A stretch of DNA of 46,436 nt from Williamwhitmania taraxaci (GCF_900096565.1 NZ_FMYP01000031.1:1-46436); one strand, 5' to 3'; positions 7,435 to 16,325 are shown, counted from the first letter of the stretch. Translations and numbers: made by a program. The notes: a model not told the origin generated them from the letters alone.

Positions 7435-8196
7435 TTAAAACTCAATCAATCCGCGGAAGGCAAACGTATTGGCGGTTGTGTTGAAGCCTTCAAACGAAAA
7501 CGATTTTTCATCGCTGTTGCTGTGAGTTAGCTGGATTGCTTCGCCCGGCATGATCTCTTTTAGGAAGTTTATTGATAACTTCTTGGGATAGTTGTTTTTG
7601 TGAAAATCAATGGGAAATGTATCCATCATCCAGTCGATATAGCGGGTGGCGGTAACGTGACCATTCAAATCGAAATCGAAGAATGTTGGTTTGATCTCCA
7701 CCGCGTTACCTCCCTTTACAGGAAATAGTTTTTCGGGAAGAATGCTCAATGCATGCTTGTCTTTTAGCTGGTTGAAAATCGAGATATCGCCTTCAAAGGT
7801 TTTTGGGCGTTTGGTTTTCAGATCAATAGCAAGCCAACCTGAAGTGGCCTTGGCAACTAGTTGTTGTTCCTGATTGCGAATTAAGTAATCTCTCAGGTAT
7901 AGAATCTTATCCAAATCCTTGGGCCATGTCTCTACTTCGCACGATTGATACCAGGTAAGAGGCCTTTCAATCTCTATGGTTAGTCGGCTTAGTACCCAAA
8001 ACAGTTTTTGCTGACGTAAGCCTCCAAAGCCGAATCCAAGGCTATCGGCGGAAGTAATGGCTGCTTGGACTAGAAAATTTGTCAGCGAACTCAGCTTTAA
8101 GCGCGCATTCATATCGGTGTCGGCTGAGGTAATCGGGTATGGTAGGCGAAGCGTTGTGTCTTGGTTTTTGAGATGATTACTTTCCATATCGTTCAT
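7435..8196 (-). CDS. Acyl-ACP thioesterase (FAT family)
   Basis: A 253-aa double-hotdog thioesterase of the FatA/FatB-like family, releasing free fatty acids from acyl-ACP in the cytoplasm. The first hotdog contains ITSADTDMNARLKLSSLTNFLVQAA and FWVLSRLTIEIERP. The second contains FFDFDLNGHVTATRYIDWMMD, whose Asp, Asn and His correspond to the family catalytic residues. Length is normal for bacterial members. A TACTTTTA box on the minus strand at 8220-8227 lies 24 nt upstream of the start. It is transcribed away from the lipoprotein gene upstream, with a terminator between them, so it is probably a single-gene unit. Confidence 0.88.
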   Translation of the reverse strand: MNDMESNHLKNQDTTLRLPYPITSADTDMNARLKLSSLTNFLVQAAITSADSLGFGFGGLRQQKLFWVLSRLTIEIERPLTWYQSCEVETWPKDLDKILYLRDYLIRNQEQQLVAKATSGWLAIDLKTKRPKTFEGDISIFNQLKDKHALSILPEKLFPVKGGNAVEIKPTFFDFDLNGHVTATRYIDWMMDTFPIDFHKNNYPKKLSINFLKEIMPGEAIQLTHSNSDEKSFSFEGFNTTANTFAFRGLIEF

Positions 8197-8219
8197 TTGT
8201 AAGTAATGCGTTTGCTGAG

Positions 8220-8227
8220 TAAAAGTA
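8220..8227 (-). promoter_or_regulatory. Candidate -7 box of the acyl-ACP thioesterase
   Basis: The minus strand reads TACTTTTA, one base off TAnnTTTG, about 24 nt before the start. It lies just beyond the stem of the upstream gene's terminator; no -33 match is clear. Confidence 0.3.
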
Positions 8228-8231
8228 ACGA

Positions 8232-8259
8232 AAAAGACCAGCCGTGCGGCTGGTCTTTT
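8232..8259 (-). terminator. Intrinsic terminator after the lipoprotein gene
   Basis: A 13-bp perfect inverted repeat (8232-8244 with 8247-8259) has a tiny loop and A/T-rich flanks giving U-runs in either direction. It lies downstream of the minus-strand lipoprotein gene and before the thioesterase promoter. Confidence 0.75.
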
Positions 8260-8344
8260 CTAGTATTTTAGGGCATTATTAATTGTTGGAGTGAATCCGC
8301 TCATTTTAATATACCAATAATCAGTTCGGGTATCAGGTTAATTG

Positions 8345-8743
8345 TTATTCAAACCAGTTTTCTATAAGGACCTTTTTGTCCGATTGATAGTCAATTAATG
8401 GATAATGCACTTCCACATTGTTCTCAATAGTATAGTTCCAGTATCCCATAGAACCAGCTGGAGTGATAAAGGTTCTTTTTAGATAGAGCCTGTCTCCAAC
8501 TGCAAAATCACATTTCTTACTATAGGCCGATATTTTACCAAAGATAGTGTCTCGGGATGTTTTGATCCAAATAATATTCGGCATTCCTGTGAGTTCTGGT
8601 TCAGTGTAACGATAAGTAACGAACTGGCCAACATACTTTCTAGTTAAGAATATTCTATCCTCCTCAAAGTGAGACGAACTATTATTCGTTGTGCTACACG
8701 CGGTAATAATGCCAGCAAAAAGTAGAAATAAAAGGGTTCTCAT
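8345..8743 (-). CDS. Putative lipoprotein
   Basis: A 132-aa protein with a lipoprotein signal peptide: a short basic start, hydrophobic LLFLLFAGIITA and a lipobox ending in Cys16 (TAC). The mature part begins with a Ser/Asn/Thr-rich linker, then a compact domain rich in aromatic and charged residues (YVGQFVTYRY, NIIWIKTSRDTIFGKISAYSKKC, GYWNYTIENNVEVHYPLIDY). Only two cysteines remain after the lipobox, so a disulfide is not evident. I do not recognise the family. It is probably anchored to the outer or inner membrane. It stands alone, with a terminator downstream and a long gap upstream. Confidence 0.7.
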   Translation of the reverse strand: MRTLLFLLFAGIITACSTTNNSSSHFEEDRIFLTRKYVGQFVTYRYTEPELTGMPNIIWIKTSRDTIFGKISAYSKKCDFAVGDRLYLKRTFITPAGSMGYWNYTIENNVEVHYPLIDYQSDKKVLIENWFE

Positions 8744-9500
8744 TTTTATGGTTACATTAAATTCTCCCTGATAATTTTTTTTGGAGATACGAATATAAAG
8801 GTTTTGGAGTGAAAAATGTTTAGTAATATCCCTGTTTTGTTTGGATTACTTTATGTGACTGTTGCTGCCCGTATGAGGATGCAATTGCAATAGAACACAG
8901 AATTGCTATAAATATTGGTTTATGAGTTTAGTCGTATTGTAATGCAATTCTCCTTTGTTTAGTAATGCAGTATAACGAACGAAGATACTGCAAATATAAC
9001 TATTCTAGCAATATTTATTATTCTATTTTTTTTGCAGTAAGACACCATACAATGCACCGACCACCAAATTGGAGTGGATGGTTATAATTTGTTAGATTAT
9101 TTTATCAAACTGGCATTTGGGGGAATCGGGCTTATGCTTCTTGTGCGAATATGGGAGTCCAGTATCCTCGCGCTTCCCCTGCTGAGACTTATACTATGGG
9201 GAACAGCTGGATATGGATTGGTTGCGTTTCGCAATTATATTCTTCTTTTACCACTCCGGTCAATCATAGATATGTTGAGATTCCTCTAGCTAGAAGCAAT
9301 TGAGCCCGTTGGAATATGGATAACCTTGATCCCCTTTGTTCGATTGAGGTATTATAGAACTCTTTTTTTGGAATTTCGCCAAAGGATGAAACAACCAATG
9401 CATCTTAATTCGATGTTTGGATAAATATTTATACCATTTCGTTTTTTAATGTATTATTCACATCAGTAGCATGGTATGTGTTTTTTAGTGGCGATTTTTT
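8744..9500. other. Long gap with no well-supported gene
   Basis: About 900 nt separate the lipoprotein gene from speA. The sequence is AT-rich with stops in all frames except the 71-codon frame at 9074-9289. I see no tRNA, no strong hairpin with a U-run and no recognisable riboswitch. It could be the remains of a decayed gene. Confidence 0.4.
9074..9289 (+). CDS. Doubtful small membrane protein (71 aa, GTG start)
   Basis: A 71-codon frame with a GTG start predicts two hydrophobic segments (IKLAFGGIGLMLLVRIW and ILALPLLRLILWGTAGYGLVAF) and a third weak one. A GGAG lies immediately before the start. There is no operon context, no convincing promoter and no family I recognise. It may be a genuine small membrane protein, a gene fragment or chance. 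Confidence 0.25.
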   Translation: MDGYNLLDYFIKLAFGGIGLMLLVRIWESSILALPLLRLILWGTAGYGLVAFRNYILLLPLRSIIDMLRFL

Positions 9501-9531
9501 GTTGAAAAATGCAAGGTGTTGCGTATATTTA
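9501..9531 (+). promoter_or_regulatory. Candidate promoter of speA
   Basis: GTTG at 9501-9504, 19 nt, then TATATTTA at 9524-9531: correct spacing, a TTG -33 core and one mismatch in the -7 box. It would give a leader of about 120 nt before the arginine decarboxylase start. Confidence 0.4.
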
Positions 9532-9552
9532 TGAGCGATGTGTGAAAAAAAA

Positions 9553-9567
9553 TGAGAATCGTTATTA
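9553..9567. promoter_or_regulatory. Fur-box-like site in the speA leader
   Basis: TGAGAATCGTTATTA fits the 7-1-7 Fur model (TGATAAT, N, ATTATCA) at 11 of 14 arm positions. It lies about 20 nt downstream of the candidate speA promoter. AT-rich DNA produces such partial matches by chance, so the call is tentative. Confidence 0.25.
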
Positions 9568-9657
9568 TTTATGGTTTACAATGCCTAATTTCGCTGCGGT
9601 TTTTAACCAGTGTAACTAGTTGTTAGTAAATTATTAAAGGGGTAATTATTTTAGCGA

Positions 9658-11550
9658 ATGAGAAAGTGGCGTATTGATGATTCGGCCGAACTCTACAACG
9701 TAGCAGGTTGGGGAGTAAACTATTTTTCGATCAACGACAAAGGCAACGTTGTGGTGACACCCAAAAAAAATGGTGTTGAGGTCGATTTAAAGGAGTTGGT
9801 TGAGGAGCTTACACTCCGAGATGTATCGGCTCCCATGCTGATACGGTTTCCGGATATTTTGGATAACCGGATTGAAAAGATGTCGAGTTGCTTTAAGATA
9901 GCAGCCGAAGAGTATGAATATAAGGCGCAGAATTTTATCATATACCCCATAAAGGTAAACCAAATGCGTCCCGTTGTTGAGGAGATTGTCAGCCACGGAA
10001 AAAAATTTAATATTGGTCTGGAGGCCGGTTCAAAACCTGAACTTCATGCCGTTATTGCTATCAATACCGATAGCGATTCGCTGATTATCTGCAACGGGTA
10101 TAAGGACGAAAACTATATTGAACTTGCACTTCTAGCCCAGAAAATGGGCAAGCGCATTTTTATTGTTATTGAGAAGTTGAATGAGCTTAAGCTAGTGGCT
10201 ACCATTTCGCGTCGCTTAAAGATTAAGCCAAACATCGGTATTCGTGTCAAACTTGCCAGTTCCGGTAGTGGAAAGTGGGAAGATTCGGGCGGTGATGTTA
10301 GCAAGTTTGGACTTACCTCAAGCGAGTTGCTTGAGGCACTAGATTTCTTGGAGAAGAATAAGCTTAAGGATTGTCTTCGCTTGGTTCACTTCCATATCGG
10401 GAGCCAAGTAAACAAGATTCGCCGCATCAAAATTGCCCTTCGCGAAGCTTCTCAGTTTTATGTGCAGCTCTACAAAATGGGATTTAACATCGACTTTGTA
10501 GATATTGGAGGTGGACTCGGTGTGGATTATGATGGCACCCGCTCATCGAACAGTGAGAGCAGCGTAAACTACTCCATTCAAGAGTATGTGAACGACTCTA
10601 TCTTTACCATTGTAGATGCGGCCAATAAGAATGGCATTCCTCATCCAAATATTATCACGGAATCGGGTAGGTCGCTCACGGCTCATCATTCTGTGCTCAT
10701 ATTTGAAGTGTTGGAAACAACGTCCATTCCTACGTGGGACGATGAGGAGGAAGTGGGACCAAACGAACATGAGTTGGTTTGCGAACTTTACTCGCTGTGG
10801 GATAAGCTTAACCAAACCGGAATGCTTGAGACGTGGCATGATGCCCAGCAGATCCGCGAGGAGGCGCTTGATCGGTTTAGTCTTGGACTACTCGATCTTA
10901 AAACTCGGGCTCAAGTAGAGCGGTTGTTCTGGTCCATTGCCAAAGAGATCAACCAGATGAACGGTGAAACAAAGCACGGCATGGAGGATTTCAGATCGCT
11001 CCCTAAGTTGCTTTCCGATAAGTATTTTTGCAACTTCTCCCTGTTTCAGTCGCTTCCCGATTCATGGGCGATCGACCAGATATTTCCCATTATGCCCATT
11101 CAAAGGCTTGATGAGAAACCCGATAGAAACGCAACCATTCAAGATATCACCTGCGATTCGGACGGCAAAATTGATAACTTCATCTCCACCCGTAATTTCT
11201 CTTACGACTTACCGGTTCACTCCATAAAGTCGAAGGAATCGTATTATATAGGTGTATTCCTTGTGGGCGCTTACCAAGAAATCTTGGGCGATTTGCACAA
11301 TCTCTTTGGCGATACCAATGCGGTTCACGTATCGGTGGGTAAGGATGGCTACTCTATTGATCAAATTATTGATGGAGAGACAGTTGCTGAGGTATTAGAC
11401 TACGTGCAGTACAATTCCAAGAAGATGGTTCGTACCGTTGAAAGTTGGGTAACCTCTTCGGTAAAGGGTGGAAATATTAGCGTGGAAGAGGGGAAGGAAT
11501 TTCTTTCGATGTATCGCTCCGGCCTTTACGGTTATACATATTTAGAGTAG
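9658..11550 (+). CDS. speA: Biosynthetic arginine decarboxylase
   Basis: A 630-aa PLP enzyme of alanine-racemase fold type that makes agmatine from arginine, the first step of the agmatine route to putrescine and spermidine. The PLP lysine is Lys99 in IYPIKVNQ, followed by GLEAGSKPEL, the phosphate-binding and barrel motifs (LRLVHFHIGSQV, VDIGGGLGVDYDG), ITESGRSLTAHHSVL and the C-terminal beta domain. Length matches the SpeA family (about 630-660 aa). The ATG follows an AT-rich leader of about 120 nt with a candidate promoter and a Fur-like site. A good terminator at 11574-11602 makes this a single-gene unit. Confidence 0.95.
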   Translation: MRKWRIDDSAELYNVAGWGVNYFSINDKGNVVVTPKKNGVEVDLKELVEELTLRDVSAPMLIRFPDILDNRIEKMSSCFKIAAEEYEYKAQNFIIYPIKVNQMRPVVEEIVSHGKKFNIGLEAGSKPELHAVIAINTDSDSLIICNGYKDENYIELALLAQKMGKRIFIVIEKLNELKLVATISRRLKIKPNIGIRVKLASSGSGKWEDSGGDVSKFGLTSSELLEALDFLEKNKLKDCLRLVHFHIGSQVNKIRRIKIALREASQFYVQLYKMGFNIDFVDIGGGLGVDYDGTRSSNSESSVNYSIQEYVNDSIFTIVDAANKNGIPHPNIITESGRSLTAHHSVLIFEVLETTSIPTWDDEEEVGPNEHELVCELYSLWDKLNQTGMLETWHDAQQIREEALDRFSLGLLDLKTRAQVERLFWSIAKEINQMNGETKHGMEDFRSLPKLLSDKYFCNFSLFQSLPDSWAIDQIFPIMPIQRLDEKPDRNATIQDITCDSDGKIDNFISTRNFSYDLPVHSIKSKESYYIGVFLVGAYQEILGDLHNLFGDTNAVHVSVGKDGYSIDQIIDGETVAEVLDYVQYNSKKMVRTVESWVTSSVKGGNISVEEGKEFLSMYRSGLYGYTYLE

Positions 11551-11573
11551 TCTTTTATGCTACATATAATTAG

Positions 11574-11602
11574 AAGGTGCTCTATATAGGGCACCTTTTT
11601 TT
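11574..11602 (+). terminator. Intrinsic terminator after speA
   Basis: AAGGTGC at 11574-11580 pairs with GCACCTT at 11591-11597, extended by three more pairs around an ATAT loop, and runs into seven T residues. The rest of the gap to 11901 shows no gene and no clear promoter; TAAAATTG at 11872-11879 is the nearest weak -7 match. Confidence 0.85.
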
Positions 11603-11901
11603 GTAACAAAAGGTTTGGTTTAAGTCGCTTTCTTTTCTTCATCAGAATTCGAAGATCAAAACACTCCTGTTCAAGCCATAAGGATAGCTTAGTCTTTATG
11701 TTCCCGAAAATGCGACGATTTACGATTGTTGTTTTTTTAGTGAAGTTCAGGAATCTGCAATTTCTGATAAGAATTGGGTTGTTAGGTGTCAAAAAGCAAT
11801 CAAAAGAGGTGGATTGGTTATAAATTGTTATAAAACAGGTGAAAAAAAGTTTAAATTATCTAAATAATGAGTAAAATTGTGCTTGAAAAAAAGCGCAAAT
11901 T

Positions 11902-13221
11902 ATGCAGGCTACCCCAATAAAAAGCGAAATCGTATTCGAGAAGATCAAGGCATCAGGGCTTCCTAATGTCGGAAAGGCATCTATTCGAGAGTTAGTACGG
12001 CTAGTGAATGAGATTGAAATAGCTAGCGGGGAGAAGTTTATCCGCATGGAGATGGGCGTTCCAGGGTTAGAGCCAGCAAAGGTGGGTGTAGAGGCTGAGA
12101 TTGTAGCCCTGCGCAGCGGCGTTGCCTCAAAATACCCAATGATTGATGGTATTCCGGCACTCAAAACTGAAATATCCCTGTTTGTAAAGAACTTTATTAA
12201 TGTGGATGTGGATGAGAAGTATTGCATCCCCACGGTAGGTTCCATGCAAGGTGGAATGGCCTCCTTTTTGGTAGGTAATCGCTGTCAAGTCGGCAAGGAT
12301 AAAACGCTATTTGTCGACCCTGGTTTTCCTGTTCAAAAGCAGCAACTTAGGGTGCTTGGAATGGGATACGAAACCTTTGATGTATACAATTATAGAGGAG
12401 CAAAACTCAAGGCGAAATTAGAGAGTTACCTGAGCAAGGGCGATATTGCTACCATTATCTATTCCAACCCCAATAATCCATCCTGGATTTGCTTCACAGA
12501 GGAAGAACTTCAAGTAATTGGAGAATTGGCCACCAAGTATAATGTAATTGTAATAGAAGACTTGGCTTATTTTGCCATGGATTTTCGTAAAGATCTTTCA
12601 AAACCGGGCGAAGCACCCTACCAGGCTACCGTGGCCAACTATACTGATAACTATATCCTTCTGATATCTAGTTCTAAAGCATTTAGTTATGCAGGACAGC
12701 GAATTGGTATGTTGGTTATTTCTAATGCATTGGCAAAAAAACAGTTTCCTGATTTAAAACGCTTTTTCTCTTCCGATATTTTTGGATACGCCATGGTGTA
12801 TGGTGCCGTTTATTCGTTGTCGTCAGGAACGAGCCATTCCGCGCAATACGGGTTGGCTGCAATTCTTAAAGCAGTAAATTGTGGAGAGTTCAACTTTGTA
12901 GAAAGCGTAAGGGTGTATGGTGAGCGGGCCAAACTGATGAAAGCAATTTTTCTTAAAAACGGATTTCGTCTGGTTTACGACATGGATGAGGATCAACCGT
13001 TGGCCGATGGGTTTTATTTTACCATTAGCTATCCTGGCTTTTCGGGTGAGAAGCTTATTGAAGAGCTGCTTTACTATGGTGTGAGCGCAATATCACTTTC
13101 GATTACCGGTAGTGAGCGAATTGAAGGATTACGAGCCTGTGTTTCGCAAGTTCAGGATGGGCAAATTCCGGTGCTGGAGCAACGTCTCGCTACATTTCAT
13201 AAAAATCATCCTGTTGTTTAA
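11902..13221 (+). CDS. PLP-dependent class I/II aminotransferase
   Basis: A 439-aa fold-type I aminotransferase. The PLP lysine lies in LLISSSKAFSYAGQRIG, and the conserved NPNNP motif with downstream DLAYFAMDF supports the cofactor site. The N-terminus (MGVPGLEPAKVGVEAEI, YPMIDGIPALKTEI) is typical of the family. It lies 65 nt upstream of a ferredoxin and three 2-oxoacid:ferredoxin oxidoreductase subunits on the same strand, with no terminator between. The likely role is supplying the 2-oxoacid from an amino acid such as a branched-chain acid or glutamate; this is inferred from context and the donor is not readable from sequence. Confidence 0.88.
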   Translation: MQATPIKSEIVFEKIKASGLPNVGKASIRELVRLVNEIEIASGEKFIRMEMGVPGLEPAKVGVEAEIVALRSGVASKYPMIDGIPALKTEISLFVKNFINVDVDEKYCIPTVGSMQGGMASFLVGNRCQVGKDKTLFVDPGFPVQKQQLRVLGMGYETFDVYNYRGAKLKAKLESYLSKGDIATIIYSNPNNPSWICFTEEELQVIGELATKYNVIVIEDLAYFAMDFRKDLSKPGEAPYQATVANYTDNYILLISSSKAFSYAGQRIGMLVISNALAKKQFPDLKRFFSSDIFGYAMVYGAVYSLSSGTSHSAQYGLAAILKAVNCGEFNFVESVRVYGERAKLMKAIFLKNGFRLVYDMDEDQPLADGFYFTISYPGFSGEKLIEELLYYGVSAISLSITGSERIEGLRACVSQVQDGQIPVLEQRLATFHKNHPVV

Positions 13222-13286
13222 GGATCATTATAATTGAGAATTATACGTAAATTAACCACAATTTTAAACGATAAATCCTTCGAAAC

Positions 13287-13520
13287 ATGGCAAAAGTAAG
13301 AGGAGCAATTGTAGTGGACACTGAGAAATGCAAAGGCTGTGGCCTTTGTGTTGTTGCTTGTCCCACAAAAGTGATTAGTCTAGCAAAGGAAGTAAACTCA
13401 AAGGGTTACAACTATGCATATATGGCTAACCCTGAAAGTTGCGTAGGTTGTACCAGCTGCGGTTTGGTATGTCCCGATAGCGCAATTACGGTTTATAAGG
13501 TAAAAGCTGTAGAAGCTTAG
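13287..13520 (+). CDS. 2x[4Fe-4S] ferredoxin-like subunit (delta) of 2-oxoacid oxidoreductase
   Basis: A 77-aa protein with two complete [4Fe-4S] motifs: Cys15, Cys18, Cys21, Cys25 and Cys52, Cys55, Cys58, Cys62, each in CxxCxxCxxxCP form. This is the delta (ferredoxin-like) subunit found with four-subunit VOR/KOR-type enzymes; it passes electrons from the TPP site to external ferredoxin. It precedes the alpha subunit by 37 nt. The short length and lack of extra domains distinguish it from larger ferredoxin oxidoreductases. Confidence 0.9.
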   Translation: MAKVRGAIVVDTEKCKGCGLCVVACPTKVISLAKEVNSKGYNYAYMANPESCVGCTSCGLVCPDSAITVYKVKAVEA

Positions 13521-13557
13521 CAAAACGAAATTAATAACTTTAAAAAACATTGGTGTA

Positions 13558-14649
13558 ATGGGAGATTTAAGGTTAATGAAGGGGAATGAGGTAATCGCTG
13601 AGGCAGCCATCCGCTGCGGATGCGACGGCTATTTTGGCTACCCAATCACCCCTCAATCCGAGGTTATGGAAACCCTCATGATACGCCGTCCATGGGAAGA
13701 GACCGGCATGGTTGTTCTTCAGGCAGAGAGTGAGACTTCATCCATCAACATGCTATACGGCGGTGCCGCTTGTGGAAAAAAGGTATTTACCTCTTCTTCG
13801 AGCCCCGGAATCAGTCTTATGTGCGAAGGGCTTACTTACCTTGCTGGTGCTGAACTGCCTTGCCTTGTTGTAAACGTAGTGCGTGGCGGCCCAGGTCTTG
13901 GAACGATTCAGCCTGCTCAAAGTGACTACTTTCAGGCTGTAAAAGGCGGTGGTCATGGCGATTACAAGTTAATTGTTTTAGCCCCTGCATCGGTTCAGGA
14001 GATGAACGACTTTGTAGATCTTGGTTTCGAACTAGCATTCAAATACCGCAATCCCGCAATGATCCTTACCGATGGGGTAATTGGTCAGATGATGGAAAAG
14101 GTTGAACTAAGCGATTTTAAGCCACGCTGGACTGAAGCCGAAATTGATAAGTTACATGGCAGTTGGGCTACTACAGGAAAGAAGGCAAACCGTGACCGCC
14201 ACATAATAACTTCACTTGAACTAGACTCAAGTCGCCAAGAAGTATTCAACCATAAGTTGCAGGCTAAATATCGCACTATCGAAGAGAACGAAGTTCGCTT
14301 CGAAAAAATCATGTGTGACGATGCTGATTACCTGTTCGTTGCTTACGGTTCATCGGCTCGTATCTGCTCCAAAGCAGTAGAAATTGCGCGCGAGGAAGGC
14401 ATTAAAGTTGGTTTGTTGCGTCCAATTACTCTTTTCCCATACCCAACCAAAGCAATTCAAGCGATGTGTGGTCAACTGAAGGGGGTACTTGCAGTAGAAA
14501 TGAGCGCCGGCCAAATGGTTGAGGACGTTAGACTTGCTGTAAACGGTAAGGTTCCTGTTGAGCATTATGGCCGTCTTGGTGGTATGATTCCAAACCCCAA
14601 TGAGGTAGTTGATGCACTGAAGAAACAAATTATCAACGGAGGAAAGTAG
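13558..14649 (+). CDS. 2-oxoacid:ferredoxin oxidoreductase alpha subunit (VorB/KorA type)
   Basis: A 363-aa alpha subunit of the 2-oxoacid:ferredoxin oxidoreductase superfamily (PFOR domains I and II). It has the family N-terminus KGNEVIAEAAIRCGCDGYFGYPITPQSEV, then an E-S-E-T-S-S-I-N-M-L segment and GPGLGTIQPAQSDYF, followed by a transketolase C-terminal-like domain around 230-360. Together with the beta and gamma subunits it converts a 2-oxoacid and CoA to acyl-CoA, CO2 and reduced ferredoxin. Split subunits and the ferredoxin-like delta partner favour the VOR/KOR group over fused PFOR. Branched-chain versus 2-oxoglutarate specificity is undecided; the linked aminotransferase fits either. 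Confidence 0.9.
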   Translation: MGDLRLMKGNEVIAEAAIRCGCDGYFGYPITPQSEVMETLMIRRPWEETGMVVLQAESETSSINMLYGGAACGKKVFTSSSSPGISLMCEGLTYLAGAELPCLVVNVVRGGPGLGTIQPAQSDYFQAVKGGGHGDYKLIVLAPASVQEMNDFVDLGFELAFKYRNPAMILTDGVIGQMMEKVELSDFKPRWTEAEIDKLHGSWATTGKKANRDRHIITSLELDSSRQEVFNHKLQAKYRTIEENEVRFEKIMCDDADYLFVAYGSSARICSKAVEIAREEGIKVGLLRPITLFPYPTKAIQAMCGQLKGVLAVEMSAGQMVEDVRLAVNGKVPVEHYGRLGGMIPNPNEVVDALKKQIINGGK

Positions 14650-14651
14650 CC

Positions 14652-15413
14652 ATGGATATAAAGGATATTATTAAGCCAGAGAATCTGGCTTACAGTAAAA
14701 CCAAGATTTTAACTGATAATGTAATGCACTACTGTCCTGGATGTACCCATGGCGTGGTTCATAAGATTATTGCTGAGGTAATTGACGAAATGGGAATTCA
14801 GGATAAAACCATTGGCGTTTCGCCAGTAGGATGCTCTGTATTTGCATACAACTATCTCGATATCGATTGGCAGCAAGCAGCTCACGGACGTGCACCTGCT
14901 GTTGCAACAGCAACCAAGCGGTTATACCCCGAAAAGAATGTATTCACCTACCAAGGCGATGGCGATTTAGCTTCCATTGGAACTGCGGAAATTATGCATG
15001 CTTGCAACCGTGGTGAAAACATTACCGTAGTGTTCATTAACAACGCTATTTACGGTATGACAGGTGGTCAAATGGCTCCAACTACCTTAATCGGTATGAA
15101 AACGGCTACGACTCCTTATGGTCGTACTGTTGAGTTGAATGGTCACCCGCTAAAAATCACTGAGCTTATTGCACAGCTTCCCGGTACCTGTTATGTAACG
15201 CGTCAGTCGGCACATACTCCCGGAAGTGTACGCAAAACCAAGAAGGCTATTCAAAAGGCTTTTGAAAACTCAGCCAATAAGAAGGGCACCTCTTTTATTG
15301 AGGTGGTTGGTACCTGCAGTTCCGGTTGGAAACTTTCGCCGGTTAAATCGAACGAGTGGATGGTGGCAAATATGTTCCCCGCATACCCACTGGGCGATAT
15401 GAAGGATGAATAG
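14652..15413 (+). CDS. 2-oxoacid:ferredoxin oxidoreductase beta subunit (TPP-binding)
   Basis: A 253-aa thiamine-pyrophosphate subunit, separated from alpha by only two bases. The TPP/Mg site is clear: GDGD in YQGDGDLASIG, followed by INNAIYGMTGGQMAPTT. Near the N-terminus HYCPGCTHG and VSPVGCSVFAY provide the conserved cysteines and substrate-loop region of this family. Length (about 250 aa) matches VOR/KOR beta subunits without a fused ferredoxin domain. It carries out oxidative decarboxylation of the 2-oxoacid within the complex. Confidence 0.9.
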   Translation: MDIKDIIKPENLAYSKTKILTDNVMHYCPGCTHGVVHKIIAEVIDEMGIQDKTIGVSPVGCSVFAYNYLDIDWQQAAHGRAPAVATATKRLYPEKNVFTYQGDGDLASIGTAEIMHACNRGENITVVFINNAIYGMTGGQMAPTTLIGMKTATTPYGRTVELNGHPLKITELIAQLPGTCYVTRQSAHTPGSVRKTKKAIQKAFENSANKKGTSFIEVVGTCSSGWKLSPVKSNEWMVANMFPAYPLGDMKDE

Positions 15414-15444
15414 CCTTTTGTTAACTCTTTAAACATTGCAAAAA

Positions 15445-15996
15445 ATGAAAGAAGAAATAATTATTGCAGGGTTTGGTGGTCAGGGCGTTCTTTCGATGGG
15501 AAAGATTTTGGCCTACTCCGGGGTAATGCAAAACCAAGAGGTTACCTGGATGCCGTCATATGGTCCCGAAATGCGCGGTGGTACTGCCAATGTGATTGTG
15601 ATTTTGAGCGATAAGCGAATCAGTTCTCCTATTGTACAGGAGTTCGATACTGCCATTATCCTTAATCAACAGTCGCTCGATAAGTTTGAGAAACACGTAA
15701 AACCAGGTGGGGTTCTTCTTTACGATCCCAACGGCATAACCCGTCACCCTCAGCGTAAGGATATCAATATCTACAAGGTAGAGGCTGCTGAAGAGGCTGC
15801 CCGTATCAACAGCGCACAATCCTTCAATATGATTGTGTTTGGTGCATATCTAAAGATTAAACCGGTAGTTTTGATTGAGAACGTGGTTAAGGGATTAAAG
15901 AAATCGCTTCCCGAACGTCACCATAACCTCATTCCTCAAAATGAGGAAGCCATTAAAAGGGGTATGGCCATTATTCAAAGCGTTCATACGGTATAG
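15445..15996 (+). CDS. 2-oxoacid:ferredoxin oxidoreductase gamma subunit
   Basis: A 183-aa gamma subunit (PFOR domain III/CoA-proximal). The N-terminus EEIIIAGFGGQGVLSMGKILAYSG and the following YGPEMRGGTANVIVILSD are diagnostic for this subunit. The frame opens at a TTG at 15436, but the ATG at 15445 gives the usual family N-terminus and is chosen here. It is the last gene of the operon; the terminator at 16018-16050 follows closely. Confidence 0.9.
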   Translation: MKEEIIIAGFGGQGVLSMGKILAYSGVMQNQEVTWMPSYGPEMRGGTANVIVILSDKRISSPIVQEFDTAIILNQQSLDKFEKHVKPGGVLLYDPNGITRHPQRKDINIYKVEAAEEAARINSAQSFNMIVFGAYLKIKPVVLIENVVKGLKKSLPERHHNLIPQNEEAIKRGMAIIQSVHTV

Positions 15997-16017
15997 TTTT
16001 ACCAGTTTATTATACAG

Positions 16018-16050
16018 GAGCCGTCCATTAATTTGGGCGGCTCTTTTTTT
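16018..16050 (+). terminator. Intrinsic terminator of the oxidoreductase operon
   Basis: GAGCCGTCC at 16018-16026 pairs with GGGCGGCTC at 16035-16043 (one G-T pair) and runs into eight T residues. Only 22 nt separate it from the gamma subunit stop. Confidence 0.9.
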
Positions 16051-16325
16051 CTACAAAACGGGGTGACAAGTTGTGGTGTTTTTTCCCCAATTAAGGGTTT
16101 AGTAAGGTGGAAAATTCTGTAATGCATGGTTGTATTGATAGTTATGCATGCAATTCACTTTTTGGCATGATTTTTATAATAAAAGAAGGTATATATCTGT
16201 AAAAGATAATGCTTACATGGTTTTTATTGGTTAAACCTAGAATTGATGCCAGTCTTGCACTACTCGGTTTCAAAAGCATTTAATCGATCTTTTTTGGATA
16301 TTCCCTACTAGCTCTACTTCATTAT

